A stretch of DNA of 64,000 bases, taken from assembly GCA_938075305.1 (NCBI GenBank), contig CALJGV010000032.1:124001-188000 (forward strand), in the 5' to 3' direction. Below, piece by piece: positions 1 to 7,933 of the stretch (position 1 is the first letter of the stretch; the number at the start of each line of letters is the position of its first letter). The notes below the pieces were generated by a model, which was not told where the DNA came from, searched no databases, and saw only the letters and a program-made list of their open reading frames with translations. This DNA is from an uncultured bacterium (GTDB lineage Bacteria > Planctomycetota > UBA1135 > GCA-002686595). The translations under genes were made by a program, and so were the position numbers.

Positions 1-1
1 G

Positions 2-472
2 GACTACGACGTGGTCATCGGAGACAGCGCGGCCGGCATCGGTCCGGACGTCATGGCCTTCGCCTCCATCGCCGACCGGGTGCTCGTGGTGACGACGCCC
101 GAGCTGGCGGCGCTCACCGACGCCTACGGGCTGATCAAGGCCCTCGACCAGTTCGGGTCCAGGACGGAGGGGGACATCCCGACGCCTGAGATCGTGGTGA
201 ACCACGCCAGCGGCGTGGAAGAAGGGGAGGCCGTGGCCCGGAAGCTCAAGGGGATCTGCGAGCGCTTCCTCGCCCGCTCGCCCCGCCAGGCAGGCTGGCT
301 GCCGCGCTCCACCGTCGTGGCCCGGAGCGCCGATCAGCAGCAGCCCTTCGCCATGCGCTCCCGCAAGGCCCTGGAGCACCTGTGCCTCCGCCAGATCGCG
401 TCCCGGCTGCAGCGCCTGGCGCCCTCTTCGGGGGCCCGGCGCGAGGTCCTGGCAGTAGGAAAAAACTTCTAA
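2..472 (+). CDS. flhG: Flagellar number/placement ATPase FlhG (MinD/ParA family), C-terminal part
   Basis: The frame is open at the left edge, so only the last 156 residues are visible and the P-loop lies outside the window. The visible part opens with the MinD-type switch region (VIGDSAAGIG), followed by VLVVTTPELAALTDAYGLIK, the typical strand and helix after it, and later a short VVNHASG strand. MinD-like ATPases of the FlhG (FleN, YlxH) branch work at the membrane with the GTPase FlhF to set flagellum number and position. Assignment to FlhG rather than MinD or ParA rests mainly on context: the sigma-28 gene follows 400 bases later on the same strand, the usual flhF-flhG-fliA order. The C-terminal tail (about 40 residues after SADQQQPFAMRS) is family-typical but not diagnostic. 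Confidence 0.8.
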   Translation, partial: DYDVVIGDSAAGIGPDVMAFASIADRVLVVTTPELAALTDAYGLIKALDQFGSRTEGDIPTPEIVVNHASGVEEGEAVARKLKGICERFLARSPRQAGWLPRSTVVARSADQQQPFAMRSRKALEHLCLRQIASRLQRLAPSSGARREVLAVGKNF

Positions 473-483
473 GGGTCCTCCTG

Positions 484-759
484 ATGAAGGTCGATAGCGC
501 AATGAGCACGAGGGATCTGGTCCGCACCTGGACCGCGTCCGGCCGCATCTTCGCGGTGACGGCTGGATCACTCGTTGCGCTCACCTCCCTCATGGCCAAC
601 ACCCCCATCCACGTCGCCTCCATCCGGGGCGGGATCGCCTTCATGGTGGTGCGGGCGCTCACCTCCCTGGGCGGCTGGTTGCTTCCCCGGGTGACGGAGC
701 CCGAGGAGCCTCAGCAGGCGGATGAGCCGCTCGCGCCCGGCCTGGAGGTCGGCGAGTGA
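484..759 (+). CDS. Small membrane protein between flhG and fliA, function unknown
   Basis: A 91-residue protein starting at ATG 484, 12 bases after the flhG stop. It has two hydrophobic stretches, about residues 22-38 (FAVTAGSLVALTSLMA) and 49-66 (IAFMVVRALTSLGGWLL), then an acidic, proline-rich tail. The frame stays open upstream to 382 within flhG, but a start there would overlap flhG by 30 codons. A second ATG at 502 is possible. I do not recognise a family. Its stop overlaps the next possible start as TGATG, which points to one operon with flhG and fliA and so to a flagellum-linked role, an inference from position only. Confidence 0.6.
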   Translation: MKVDSAMSTRDLVRTWTASGRIFAVTAGSLVALTSLMANTPIHVASIRGGIAFMVVRALTSLGGWLLPRVTEPEEPQQADEPLAPGLEVGE

Positions 760-872
760 TGCGAACTCTCGGGGATTCAGGCCTGCTAAGGGCCGCGGTC
801 CGCCTCTGCCTGCGGGCTGATGGCGCGTCGACCGCTCTCGCCCTGTGCCTGCGCGGGGGAGGGGTCCTGTGA
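759..872 (+). CDS. Possible 37-residue ORF linking the membrane protein to fliA
   Basis: ATG 759 overlaps the preceding stop (TGATG), and the stop of this small frame overlaps the GTG start of fliA (GTGA). The product would be 37 residues, leucine- and arginine-rich, with two cysteines and no recognised domain. The two exact overlaps are what translationally coupled genes look like, but in GC-rich DNA such frames also arise by chance. It may be no more than a coupling leader that carries ribosomes to the fliA start. Confidence 0.3.
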   Translation: MRTLGDSGLLRAAVRLCLRADGASTALALCLRGGGVL

Positions 873-1633
873 CCGACGGCATCGAGCGCATGGATCGCCT
901 GTCCGGTGAGGACCGAGACCAGCTGATCATGGACCACGTCCCGCTGCTCAAGCACATCGTTGGGCGGATGTTCTTCGATGTCCCGGGCTCCATCGAGCGG
1001 GACGACCTCTTCGGCTTCGGGATGATCGGGCTGATCTCGGCGGCGGATAGCTGGGATCGCAGCCGCGGGATCGCGTTCTCCACCTACGCCTACCCCAAGA
1101 TCCGCGGCGCGATCCTCGACGAGCTGCGGCGGATGGACTTCCTGCCTCGCGGCCGCCGCGAGCGCGTGCGCGAGGTCGAGGCGGTCATGGAGCGCCTCGA
1201 GCAGGAGCGCGGGCAGAAGCCGGCGCCCGAGGAGATCGCGGCCGTCCTGGGATGGACCGTCGACGAGGTGGACGAGGTGTTCGTTACCGCCTCCGCCGCG
1301 GTGAAGACGTCCCTCGACGCCAGCTCGGACGGTGAGGGGATCAGCGCCGAGCTGGGGGCGATGCTCACCGACCCGCGCTCCGATGACCCGGTGGGGTCCG
1401 CCGAGTTCGAGGAGATGAAGGAGGTGATGGTCCAGGCCATCAGCGAGCTGCCCACCCAAGAGAAGACGGTCATCACCCTCTACTACGCCGAGGAGCTGCT
1501 TCTGCGCGAGATCGCGGAGGTCCTCGGAGTCACCGAGTCACGGGTCAGCCAGATCCACTCCCGGGCGATCTACCGCCTCAATCGGGAGCTCGAAGGCAAA
1601 GGTCAGCACGGCTCGACGGAGGCCGCTGCCTGA
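869..1633 (+). CDS. fliA: RNA polymerase sigma-28 factor FliA
   Basis: A 254-residue sigma-70-family protein of FliA/WhiG type, which directs transcription of late flagellar genes. Region 2 covers about residues 18-85 (DLFGFGMIGLISAADSWD, then GIAFSTYAYPKIRGAILDEL). The FliA-type region 3 follows (LPRGRRERVREVEAVMERLE), and region 4 lies near residues 190-245 with the helix-turn-helix LREIAEVLGVTESRVSQIHS. The GTG at 869 is chosen because a GGGGGAGGGG Shine-Dalgarno stretch ends five bases before it and it overlaps the previous stop; GTG 845 and ATG 890 are alternatives. Length matches the family. A FlgM-like antagonist is encoded at 7288-7620. Confidence 0.95.
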   Translation: MTDGIERMDRLSGEDRDQLIMDHVPLLKHIVGRMFFDVPGSIERDDLFGFGMIGLISAADSWDRSRGIAFSTYAYPKIRGAILDELRRMDFLPRGRRERVREVEAVMERLEQERGQKPAPEEIAAVLGWTVDEVDEVFVTASAAVKTSLDASSDGEGISAELGAMLTDPRSDDPVGSAEFEEMKEVMVQAISELPTQEKTVITLYYAEELLLREIAEVLGVTESRVSQIHSRAIYRLNRELEGKGQHGSTEAAA

Positions 1634-1660
1634 GCCCAAGGGCGAAGAAGGAGTATCCAA

Positions 1661-1894
1661 ATGCAGGACGGCATCATCAGAGTTCACAGCACGCCCACGC
1701 CGGCAAGCCCGCGGGGCCGCCAGCAGCGGCGCCCGAGCCGACCCTTCACGCTGCCGGACGACGAGTCGGGCGACGAGGTGGACGGCCAGCGCCAGGTGGT
1801 CCTGCAGCCCAGGCCCGGCCCCGCTCGCGGCGGCCGGATCGGCTCCGAACCGCTCGCCGAGGAGGCGGGCCAGTCCCTCGACGTGAGGGCTTGA
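1661..1894 (+). CDS. Small disordered protein in the fliA operon, unknown
   Basis: A 77-residue product starting at ATG 1661 behind a clear GAAGGAG ribosome-binding site. It is rich in Pro, Arg, Gly and Asp with no hydrophobic segment, so probably soluble and largely unstructured. No family recognised. It lies 27 bases after fliA and overlaps or abuts the next gene, so it is probably part of the flagellar operon. The good Shine-Dalgarno and tight packing are the only evidence that it is real. Confidence 0.5.
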   Translation: MQDGIIRVHSTPTPASPRGRQQRRPSRPFTLPDDESGDEVDGQRQVVLQPRPGPARGGRIGSEPLAEEAGQSLDVRA

Positions 1895-1896
1895 CC

Positions 1897-2121
1897 ATGG
1901 CCAGAGTCATTCTCAAGAGCGACCGGGTTCAGGCCCAGGACAGCGCCGAGGTGCGTCGCGCTGCGGCCATCGCCAGGGGAGCGCAGCCAGAAGTTCGGGT
2001 CCTCGAGGTCGACGGAGTGGTCCGTGGCCTGGAGGTGCGCTGCTCCTGCGGCGAGCTCGTGACGGTCGAGCTGCAGGTGCCCATCGGTGGAGAGCGTCCC
2101 GCGGGCGGAGAGATCTCATGA
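1897..2121 (+). CDS. Small CxC-motif protein in the fliA operon, unknown
   Basis: A 74-residue product beginning MARVILKSDRV at ATG 1897; a TTG at 1891 that overlaps the previous stop is the alternative. The N-terminal half is probably helical (VRRAAAIARGA). The second half ends in a beta-rich patch, LEVRCSCGELVTVELQV, with a Cys-x-Cys pair that could bind a metal. No known family recognised. The stop overlaps the next ATG (ATGA at 2118), suggesting coupled translation. A structural or regulatory flagellar role is possible only by association. Confidence 0.55.
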   Translation: MARVILKSDRVQAQDSAEVRRAAAIARGAQPEVRVLEVDGVVRGLEVRCSCGELVTVELQVPIGGERPAGGEIS

Positions 2122-2642
2122 CCCGCCAGCCCTCACGCATGCCGACTCGTCGGTGGTGGGCCGCCCTCGCCGTGGCCCTGTCGGTCCTGATCGTGGCGCG
2201 CACCAACACGGTGGACGCCCCGGCGGACGCGATGATGGTGGACCTCGCCGACACGGGTGAACGCCCGAACATCGGGACGGACCAGCGCGGCGCGGGCTTC
2301 ATGCTCCCGAGCCCTGGTGCCCCGTCGGACGGCGACAGCAGTCGCTACCTGTGGACCCTCGAGTCCGAAATCCGCGCGCTCGAGTCCGAGCTCGCGGTCG
2401 AGCGTGCCCGCGCCGAAATCCTCCAGCAGAGCTACAGCGCCCTCGAGGCCAAGTTCATGCGCCTCACCGCAGCCCTGCCGCTCGTCGCGGCCCCTGCGCG
2501 CGGACCGATGGTCCAGCAGTCCTCGTCCGGCAGCGAGCCGGGCGCTGACGCATCCCACCGGTCCCACGTCCAACCGACCCCGCCCCCTGTTATCGATGGA
2601 TCCCAGCGATCCGGTCTCCAGCGCGAGAGGAATCCCCGATGA
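2118..2642 (+). CDS. Membrane-anchored coiled-coil protein, unknown
   Basis: A 174-residue protein with one N-terminal membrane segment at about residues 12-27 (WWAALAVALSVLIVA). A linker follows, then a coiled coil at about 75-117 (TLESEIRALESELAVERA and LLQQSYSALEAKFMRL-like heptads), then a Ser/Pro-rich tail. Topology would place the coiled coil outside the cytoplasmic membrane. It overlaps both neighbours by ATGA, so it is coupled to the gene before and the lipoprotein after. No known family. Together with the next two genes it looks like a three-protein envelope module in the flagellar operon. Confidence 0.6.
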   Translation: MTRQPSRMPTRRWWAALAVALSVLIVARTNTVDAPADAMMVDLADTGERPNIGTDQRGAGFMLPSPGAPSDGDSSRYLWTLESEIRALESELAVERARAEILQQSYSALEAKFMRLTAALPLVAAPARGPMVQQSSSGSEPGADASHRSHVQPTPPPVIDGSQRSGLQRERNPR

Positions 2643-3298
2643 GTCTCCCGATCCGAATCGTCGCCGCCGCGGCACTCCTTACCCTCACCTCGTGCCGTAC
2701 CGGCTTCACCCTCGACTCGATCCGTTACGGGTACCCCGAGGGAGCCGTCGAGTCGGCGGTCGAGGCCCCGTCCCAGGACCAGCTGAACAACGCTCAGTCC
2801 GGCTACGCCCCCAAGCCCGACCCCAAGGCTGAGTACGACCTCATCGGCTGGGACGGGTCTCCCGTCGGCCCGAAGGCTCCCGGAGTGGTGACCGAGACCG
2901 CCAACCCCATCAACCCGGGGCTGGATGCGGGGACCCTCGGAGGCGGTTCGCGCTCGACTCTCCTGGACCGCTACCAGGAGGCGGTGGAGCGCGCGGAGCG
3001 GCTCCAGAAGGAGAACGACGATCTGTCGGCCTTCCTGACGACGACCGAGCAGAGCCTGCTGGTCACGACCCAGGAGCTCAACGACGTCAAGGCCATGGTG
3101 GACGAGCTCTCCACGGTCAAGACCCAGGTGGAGCAGCAGAACCTCGACCTCGCGGCGCGGCTGGCGACAGCGCAGATCGCCCGCCTCGAGGCCGAGCGGT
3201 CGCTGCTCGAGGCCACGATCGAGTGGCGCGCCATGAACTTCAAGAACAACGACCCAAGCTCCCACTCGAACGACCTCTCGGTCGGGCAGGTGCGCTGA
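2639..3298 (+). CDS. Predicted lipoprotein with long coiled coil, unknown
   Basis: A 219-residue protein whose N-terminus (MSLPIRIVAAAALLTLTSC) has a lipoprotein signal ending at Cys19. The middle (about 30-100) is Pro/Gly-rich and probably extended. About residues 103-200 form a strong coiled coil (DRYQEAVERAERLQKEND and further heptads). It overlaps the preceding gene (ATGA) and the following one (TGATG). The resemblance in layout to the preceding membrane coiled-coil protein suggests the two might interact across the periplasm. Function unknown; flagellar link inferred from position. Confidence 0.65.
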   Translation: MSLPIRIVAAAALLTLTSCRTGFTLDSIRYGYPEGAVESAVEAPSQDQLNNAQSGYAPKPDPKAEYDLIGWDGSPVGPKAPGVVTETANPINPGLDAGTLGGGSRSTLLDRYQEAVERAERLQKENDDLSAFLTTTEQSLLVTTQELNDVKAMVDELSTVKTQVEQQNLDLAARLATAQIARLEAERSLLEATIEWRAMNFKNNDPSSHSNDLSVGQVR

Positions 3299-3918
3299 TG
3301 CTGGCCCGTCGCCTCATCGGCTTCGGCCTGCTCGCGTCCCTCGCAGCCAGCTGCGCGACGACCGTCGCGGTGCCCCCCCTCGGCTCCGCGCAGGTGGTCT
3401 CTGACTTCGAGAGCTACACGATTCGGCGGGTCGGCTTCCTGCCCTTCAGGCCCCTCCACGGGGTCCAGCTGCACTCGTCGGACGTCGCGCCCATCGAGAC
3501 CTTCTTCCACGCGGAGTTCTCGGCTGGGACGAGATACGACATCGTGCCGCTCTCGCCCGATGACCTCTCCGAGATCCCCTACCTCGAGCCGTTCCGCAAG
3601 GGGACGTACTCGCCCGAGGCGATCCTGGCGATCCGCGATCGTTATCAGCTCGACGCGCTCCTCGTCGGGTCCGTGACCGCCCGGAAGGTGACCCCGCCCC
3701 TGGTCCTGGGGGCGCAGATCGACCTGATCTCCTGCGAGACGGGCCAGACCCTCTGGTCTGCGGACCTGCTCCTCGACTCGTCCATCGCGGCCACTCGGGA
3801 CGCGCTGGAGATCTGGGCGTCGGAGGAGCTGGGGGAGGAGCACGCGGCGCGCATGGCCATGATCTCCCCGCGCAAGTTCGCGCACTTCGCGGCGTACCAG
3901 ATGGCGCGCCTGCTCTGA
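3298..3918 (+). CDS. Predicted lipoprotein of CsgG/LpoB/FlgO-like fold, last gene of the flagellar operon
   Basis: A 206-residue protein starting at ATG 3298, overlapping the previous stop. The signal ends in the lipobox LAASC at Cys19. The body (RRVGFLPFRP, ILAIRDRYQLDALLVGSVTA, then IDLISCETGQTLWSADLLLD) follows the alpha/beta pattern of the CsgG, LpoB and FlgO/FlgT-type outer-membrane lipoproteins, in which a remote-family member assembles in the outer membrane or helps the flagellar basal body. This is a fold-level guess. It ends six bases before the stop of the convergent M20 gene, so the operon ends here. In flagellated bacteria with an outer membrane such lipoproteins can stabilise the flagellar outer rings. 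Confidence 0.55.
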   Translation: MLARRLIGFGLLASLAASCATTVAVPPLGSAQVVSDFESYTIRRVGFLPFRPLHGVQLHSSDVAPIETFFHAEFSAGTRYDIVPLSPDDLSEIPYLEPFRKGTYSPEAILAIRDRYQLDALLVGSVTARKVTPPLVLGAQIDLISCETGQTLWSADLLLDSSIAATRDALEIWASEELGEEHAARMAMISPRKFAHFAAYQMARLL

Positions 3919-3924
3919 GGAGCC

Positions 3925-5097
3925 TCAGCCCGCCGCGGACTCTCCGAGGCGGGACTCCACCAGCTCCACCCAGAAGCTCGCCCCCAGGGGCAGGGCCTCA
4001 TCGTTGAAGTCGTAGCGGGGGTGGTGGAGGTCGAACTCGCCGCCGGTACCGAGCCAGACGTAGGTCCCGGGGACCTCCTCCAGCATGAAGGCGAAGTCCT
4101 CGCCGCCCATGCTCGGCTCCGGGGAGCGGTCGATCGCCTCCTCGCCGAGCATCGCCGCCGCCACCGCGCCAGCGTGGGCTGTTTGCTCGGGGTGATTGAC
4201 CGTGGGCGGGTACCCGCGTGAGTAGGTCACCGTGGCGGTGGCGCCCAGCGCCGCCGCGACCCCCGACGCGATGCGCTCCACGCCGGCCTCGAGCATGTCA
4301 CGGGTCTCGGGCCGGAAGGAGCGGCACGTCCCGGTCAGGGTCGCGAGTCGAGGGATCACGTTGGACGCCGAGCCTGCCTCGACCTTGGTGATGGAGACCA
4401 CCGCCGCGTCGGCCGGGTTGGTCGAGCGAGACACCAGCGACTGCAGGGCGCTGATCACCTGGCTGGCGACGTAGACGGGGTCCACACCCCGGTGGGGCAT
4501 CGCGGCGTGGGCACCGACGCCCTCGATCTCGATCTTGATGAGGTCGCTGGCAGCCATCATCGGGCCGGAGCCCACCGCCATCTGGCCGAAGCCGAGCTGC
4601 GGCCAGTTGTGCATCCCGTAGACCTCCTCGCAGGGGAAGCGATCGAAGAGCCCGTCCTCGATCATGGCCCGAGCTCCCGCGAGCCCCTCCTCCGCCGGTT
4701 GGAAGATGAAGTGCACCGTGCCCGCGAAGCGGCGGGACTCCGCGAGGTGCTTCGCGGCGCCCAGGAGCATCGTGGTGTGCCCGTCGTGACCGCATCCGTG
4801 GAAGACGCCGGGGTTCTGCGAGCTGTGGGGGGCGCCGGACTCCTCCTGCATGGGGAGCGCGTCCATGTCCGCCCGCAGGCCCAGCGCCGGGCCGTCTCCA
4901 AGATCCCCCCGGAGGACGCCGACGACCCCTGTCTTGCCGAGGCCCCGGTGCACTTCGAGGCCCCACGACTCGAGCCGATCCGCCACGGCCGCGGCGGTTC
5001 GCGTCTCCGCGTAGCCGAGCTCGGGGTTCTGATGCAGATCGTGGCGCCAGGCGGTCATCTCGGCGGCCATCTCGAGGATTTTGGATCGGGGTCCCAT
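3925..5097 (-). CDS. M20-family amidohydrolase (hippurate hydrolase/N-acyl-amino-acid amidohydrolase type)
   Basis: A 390-residue metallopeptidase-fold enzyme that cleaves an amide bond in N-acylated amino acids or similar small substrates. N-terminal LHQNPELGYAE and the metal-binding HGCGHDGHTTMLLGAAKHLA (Cys-Gly-His-Asp with the bridging Asp in LRADMDALPM), then QPAEEGLAGARAMIEDG, are hallmark M20D motifs. A central dimerisation domain (VEGVGAHAAMPHRGVDP) and a final MGGEDFAFMLEEVPG with the last ligand region complete it. Length is normal for the family and no signal peptide is seen, so cytoplasmic. Exact substrate cannot be told from sequence. Confidence 0.9.
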   Translation of the reverse strand: MGPRSKILEMAAEMTAWRHDLHQNPELGYAETRTAAAVADRLESWGLEVHRGLGKTGVVGVLRGDLGDGPALGLRADMDALPMQEESGAPHSSQNPGVFHGCGHDGHTTMLLGAAKHLAESRRFAGTVHFIFQPAEEGLAGARAMIEDGLFDRFPCEEVYGMHNWPQLGFGQMAVGSGPMMAASDLIKIEIEGVGAHAAMPHRGVDPVYVASQVISALQSLVSRSTNPADAAVVSITKVEAGSASNVIPRLATLTGTCRSFRPETRDMLEAGVERIASGVAAALGATATVTYSRGYPPTVNHPEQTAHAGAVAAAMLGEEAIDRSPEPSMGGEDFAFMLEEVPGTYVWLGTGGEFDLHHPRYDFNDEALPLGASFWVELVESRLGESAAG

Positions 5098-5129
5098 GGT
5101 CTGAGGGTGGTTTGGAGCTGCGGGGCAGT

Positions 5130-7124
5130 TCAGGGGCGGTTGACGACGAGCAGGGCGGTGGCGCCCAGGGAGGGATCCGCCCGCCCGGCGAGCGACGCTT
5201 CGATCGCGGCGCGGGTCCTGGGCACCTCGCCGATGAAGGCGGGCTTCCCGTTCCAGCTCACCGTGATCTCCCTGTCGAGGTCGATGAGCCGGTCGTGCAA
5301 GTGGAGGGAGAGGCGGGTCGCGTCCTGCGACGTGATGGAGATGTGCTGGCCCTCGACACTCGCCTCCACCCGGGCCCGGGGCTTGCGGTCCGCCGCGGCG
5401 GCGCCGAGCCAGTAGAAGCGGTCATGGGCGACGTCGTCCTGGAGCCAGACCACGCGCTTCGGCCAGGCCACCCGGGTCCTCGACGCCATCCAGGGGAGGG
5501 CGACGCGGTCCTCCCGCTGCATCCAGTGTCCCATCTCCGGGAAGATGGTCACCTCGTGGTCATAGCCACCGGGGTCGGCTTCGCGCAGGGCGGCGAGGGA
5601 CTTCTTCCAGCTGGCGGCGATCTTGTTGCGGTCGTAGGCCCCGTCCTTGCCGCCCATGAAGAGCGCGAAGGGGAGGTTCCGGAGCCCGTCGGGCTTCGTC
5701 TCGTTGGGGTGCCCGGCCATCATCGCCGCCGCCGCGAAGCGGTCGGCCATACGCGGCGCCAGCTGATACACACCGTCGCCACCCGCGGAGTACCCCATCA
5801 GGTAGACCCGGTTCGGGTCGACCCCCCGCAGCGTCACGTAGGCTGCGATCATCCGATCGAAGAGGGGATCGATATGCCCCTGGTGCCAGAGGTTCCAGGT
5901 GTCCGTTGGAGCGCGAGGCGCCACGTAGATGCCCTCTGCGGGCTCGTAGAGCTTGATCTGGTTCTCCCACTGGCCGTCATTGACCTTGGCCGGTGCGCCG
6001 CCGCCCCCGTGCATGGAGATCCACAGGCTGTGGCCCCCCTTGGGGGCGTCGCCGAAGATCCGCTCCTTGACGCGGAGCGTCTGGCCAGCGGCCTGGTACG
6101 CCTTGGCCTCGGCCTCCCCCGCGAGCTCGGCGGCCAGGGCTCCCTTGCGCTCCTTCCAGAGCTCCATCAAGAGGCGCTGGGAGGCCTCCTCGCCGAGCGG
6201 CTCCTGTCCTCCCGCGAGCTCGCCCAGGGCGTCGGCCACCTTCTCCTCGTCCCCGAGGTAGCGGGAGGTCACCTCGACGGCCGCCACGGAGGCGTCCTTC
6301 GGCGACCAGGCCAGAGGGAAGGAAGAGCCTGACTCCGCCCAGCTCGAAGCCCAGACGCCGTGCTTCACGTCGCCGGCCGTGGCCCGGGCGGCGTCAGCCA
6401 CGAACCAGCCGCGGTTGAGGCCCTTGGGGTCGTACTCGTCCGCGCCAGTGAACTGCCAGCGACCCTCCACCCAGACCTCGGGCCAGGTGTGGTTGCCGCG
6501 ATCGTCGTGCCAGAGGAAGACGCCCGCGGCGCGGGCCGGGATGCCGACCGAGCGGCAGGCCTCCACGAGCAAGATGGTGAGCCCCGTACACGTCGCCCGG
6601 CCCTGCTCGATGGACTCGGACGCGCAGGCATTGGGGCGCTTGCGCCCGGTGTTGTAGTGGACCTTGACCTTGTCGTAGAGCTCGCGGTTGATGGCCTGGA
6701 CCGCCTCCTTGGACGTCTTGCAGTCCGCGACGATCGGGGCAGTGAGCTCCAGGATCATCCGGCGCCAGCTCTCGCGCTTCTCGTCGAGGATGGCGTAGGG
6801 GAGGACATCGTTCAGAAACAGCTCGTCCGGGAGGTCCTTGGCCCAGGGGAAGCGAGCGCGGGCCTCGAGCGCCAGGCGCAGGTTCTCGATCAGCAGGTCG
6901 GCCGGGAGCTCGGCGTCGCGCCGGGGGCGGTGCTGGCGAAGGAACTGCGCCGCCTCTGCCCCGGGCTTGCCCAGCTCGGCCCGGGCCGTGGCCTCGAAGG
7001 CGTCCCAGCCCCCGCTCGGGGCTGATTCTTGGGCCGAAGCGCTGCCCTGCGGGTCGGCGGAGCAGGCGGGGGGGACCGCGGGCGAGGAGATCAGCGGGGC
7101 CAGGTGGAGGATCGCGAGGAGCAT
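5130..7124 (-). CDS. Secreted transglutaminase-like domain fused to an alpha/beta-hydrolase esterase
   Basis: A 664-residue protein with an N-terminal signal sequence (lipobox-like PAC at Cys21). Residues about 130-240 form a transglutaminase-like (papain-fold) domain with Cys179 (GRATCTGL), His212 (GNHTWPEVW) and Asp229. Residues about 360-545 form a PHB-depolymerase/feruloyl-esterase-like hydrolase with Ser446 in GYSAGG, Asp494 (GGKDGAYD) and His533 (EMGHW). About 100 C-terminal residues form a beta-rich tail. Both active sites look intact. The likely role is extracellular or periplasmic hydrolysis of amides and esters in complex polymers, but the substrate is unknown. It stands alone between the M20 gene and flgM. 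Confidence 0.8.
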   Translation of the reverse strand: MLLAILHLAPLISSPAVPPACSADPQGSASAQESAPSGGWDAFEATARAELGKPGAEAAQFLRQHRPRRDAELPADLLIENLRLALEARARFPWAKDLPDELFLNDVLPYAILDEKRESWRRMILELTAPIVADCKTSKEAVQAINRELYDKVKVHYNTGRKRPNACASESIEQGRATCTGLTILLVEACRSVGIPARAAGVFLWHDDRGNHTWPEVWVEGRWQFTGADEYDPKGLNRGWFVADAARATAGDVKHGVWASSWAESGSSFPLAWSPKDASVAAVEVTSRYLGDEEKVADALGELAGGQEPLGEEASQRLLMELWKERKGALAAELAGEAEAKAYQAAGQTLRVKERIFGDAPKGGHSLWISMHGGGGAPAKVNDGQWENQIKLYEPAEGIYVAPRAPTDTWNLWHQGHIDPLFDRMIAAYVTLRGVDPNRVYLMGYSAGGDGVYQLAPRMADRFAAAAMMAGHPNETKPDGLRNLPFALFMGGKDGAYDRNKIAASWKKSLAALREADPGGYDHEVTIFPEMGHWMQREDRVALPWMASRTRVAWPKRVVWLQDDVAHDRFYWLGAAAADRKPRARVEASVEGQHISITSQDATRLSLHLHDRLIDLDREITVSWNGKPAFIGEVPRTRAAIEASLAGRADPSLGATALLVVNRP

Positions 7125-7287
7125 GGCCGGAGCCTATCAGCACCGCGACGATCTGCGGTGAGTTGGGCAGGCCCGGGCCGTGGGGACGGGGTCCGGTCGA
7201 CGGCCGGGGAGCCGGTCCGCGGACCAACGACTCTCGCCGCAGCGCTCCAGGGAGGATCGCTGCGGCTCGTGTGGGCTTCGTCTCGGG

Positions 7288-7620
7288 TCAGACGGAGTCG
7301 CTCAGAAGGCGTTCCGCAGCGCGGGCCAGACGGTCGCGGTCGAAGAGAGAGCCGTCCTCGACGGCAGCTCGAAGCTGGGCGATCCGCTCACTGCGGCCGC
7401 TGCTTGCTTCCTCGACGAAGTTCTTTGCGCCCTCGGAGAGCTCGATGGAGTCCAGGCTCTTGCCCAGCTGCTCCGTCTGCTCCTGGCGCTCTTCTACGCT
7501 TTTTCTGACCCGGTCAACGGTCTCTTGGAGCTCCGCGTTCCGCGACTCCGTCACCTGCCGGATGTCGGCGTAACGGTTCGCGGGCGGGAGATCGCCCTGA
7601 TTGTTGTTCCTGAGTTCCAT
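7288..7620 (-). CDS. flgM: FlgM-like anti-sigma-28 factor
   Basis: A 110-residue product. ATG 7620 is preferred over an upstream frame start because an AAGGAGGGG Shine-Dalgarno precedes it. The C-terminal half shows the FlgM pattern: SIELSEGAK, then RIAQLRAAVEDGSL, then RDRLARAAERLL, equivalent to the helices that bind and inhibit FliA in known FlgM proteins. The N-terminal half is charged and largely unstructured, as in the family. Separate location, opposite to the fliA operon 4-6 kb away, is normal for flgM. A possible sigma-28 promoter lies 108 bases upstream. Assignment rests on short motifs, so a generic small helical protein remains possible. Confidence 0.6.
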   Translation of the reverse strand: MELRNNNQGDLPPANRYADIRQVTESRNAELQETVDRVRKSVEERQEQTEQLGKSLDSIELSEGAKNFVEEASSGRSERIAQLRAAVEDGSLFDRDRLARAAERLLSDSV

Positions 7621-7933
7621 GGTTTCCCCTCCTTGGAGGGCGCTCGACAGGCGAGCAGGCAACCGACCTCTCGGACGGCTTGGGTAGCGGGCTTCTCACT
7701 GGCACGAAGAAGATTCCGCCAGGGAGGTGATCGGAATCTGAGGGCTGAGCTTGAGAACGAATTCGAAGAAACCCCTTGGCCTTTCATGGACCCCCCTCAG
7801 GGGGATAGGGAGCGGGGCTCTGGGTGTCTCAGCGCCGGAGCGTGCTCGTTGCAGGACCGTGCCCCAGATCGAGCCCAGGACCAGGCGCGAATCTTGGTGA
7901 GCATCAACCGGAGGGGGTGCCGAGGTCGATGTG
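7621..7933. other. Divergent intergenic region between flgM and the CheC-like gene
   Basis: About 310 bases with no credible gene. It holds the flgM ribosome-binding site and candidate sigma-28 promoter on the minus strand. For the plus-strand gene there is a GGAGGGGG stretch about 17 bases before its ATG. A short CCCCCCTCAGGGGG inverted repeat lies near 7790-7803. Confidence 0.5.
7728..7754 (-). promoter_or_regulatory. Candidate sigma-28 promoter upstream of flgM
   Basis: On the minus strand the segment reads TCAAGCTC, 11 bases, TCCGATCA. Compared with the enterobacterial FliA consensus (TAAAGTTT, N11, GCCGATAA), it matches 5 of 8 and 6 of 8 positions with the exact spacing. It lies 108 bases from the flgM start. 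If real, flgM would be switched on by the factor it inhibits, as in known flagellar cascades. The match was found by eye in one place and its chance frequency was not computed. Confidence 0.35.
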
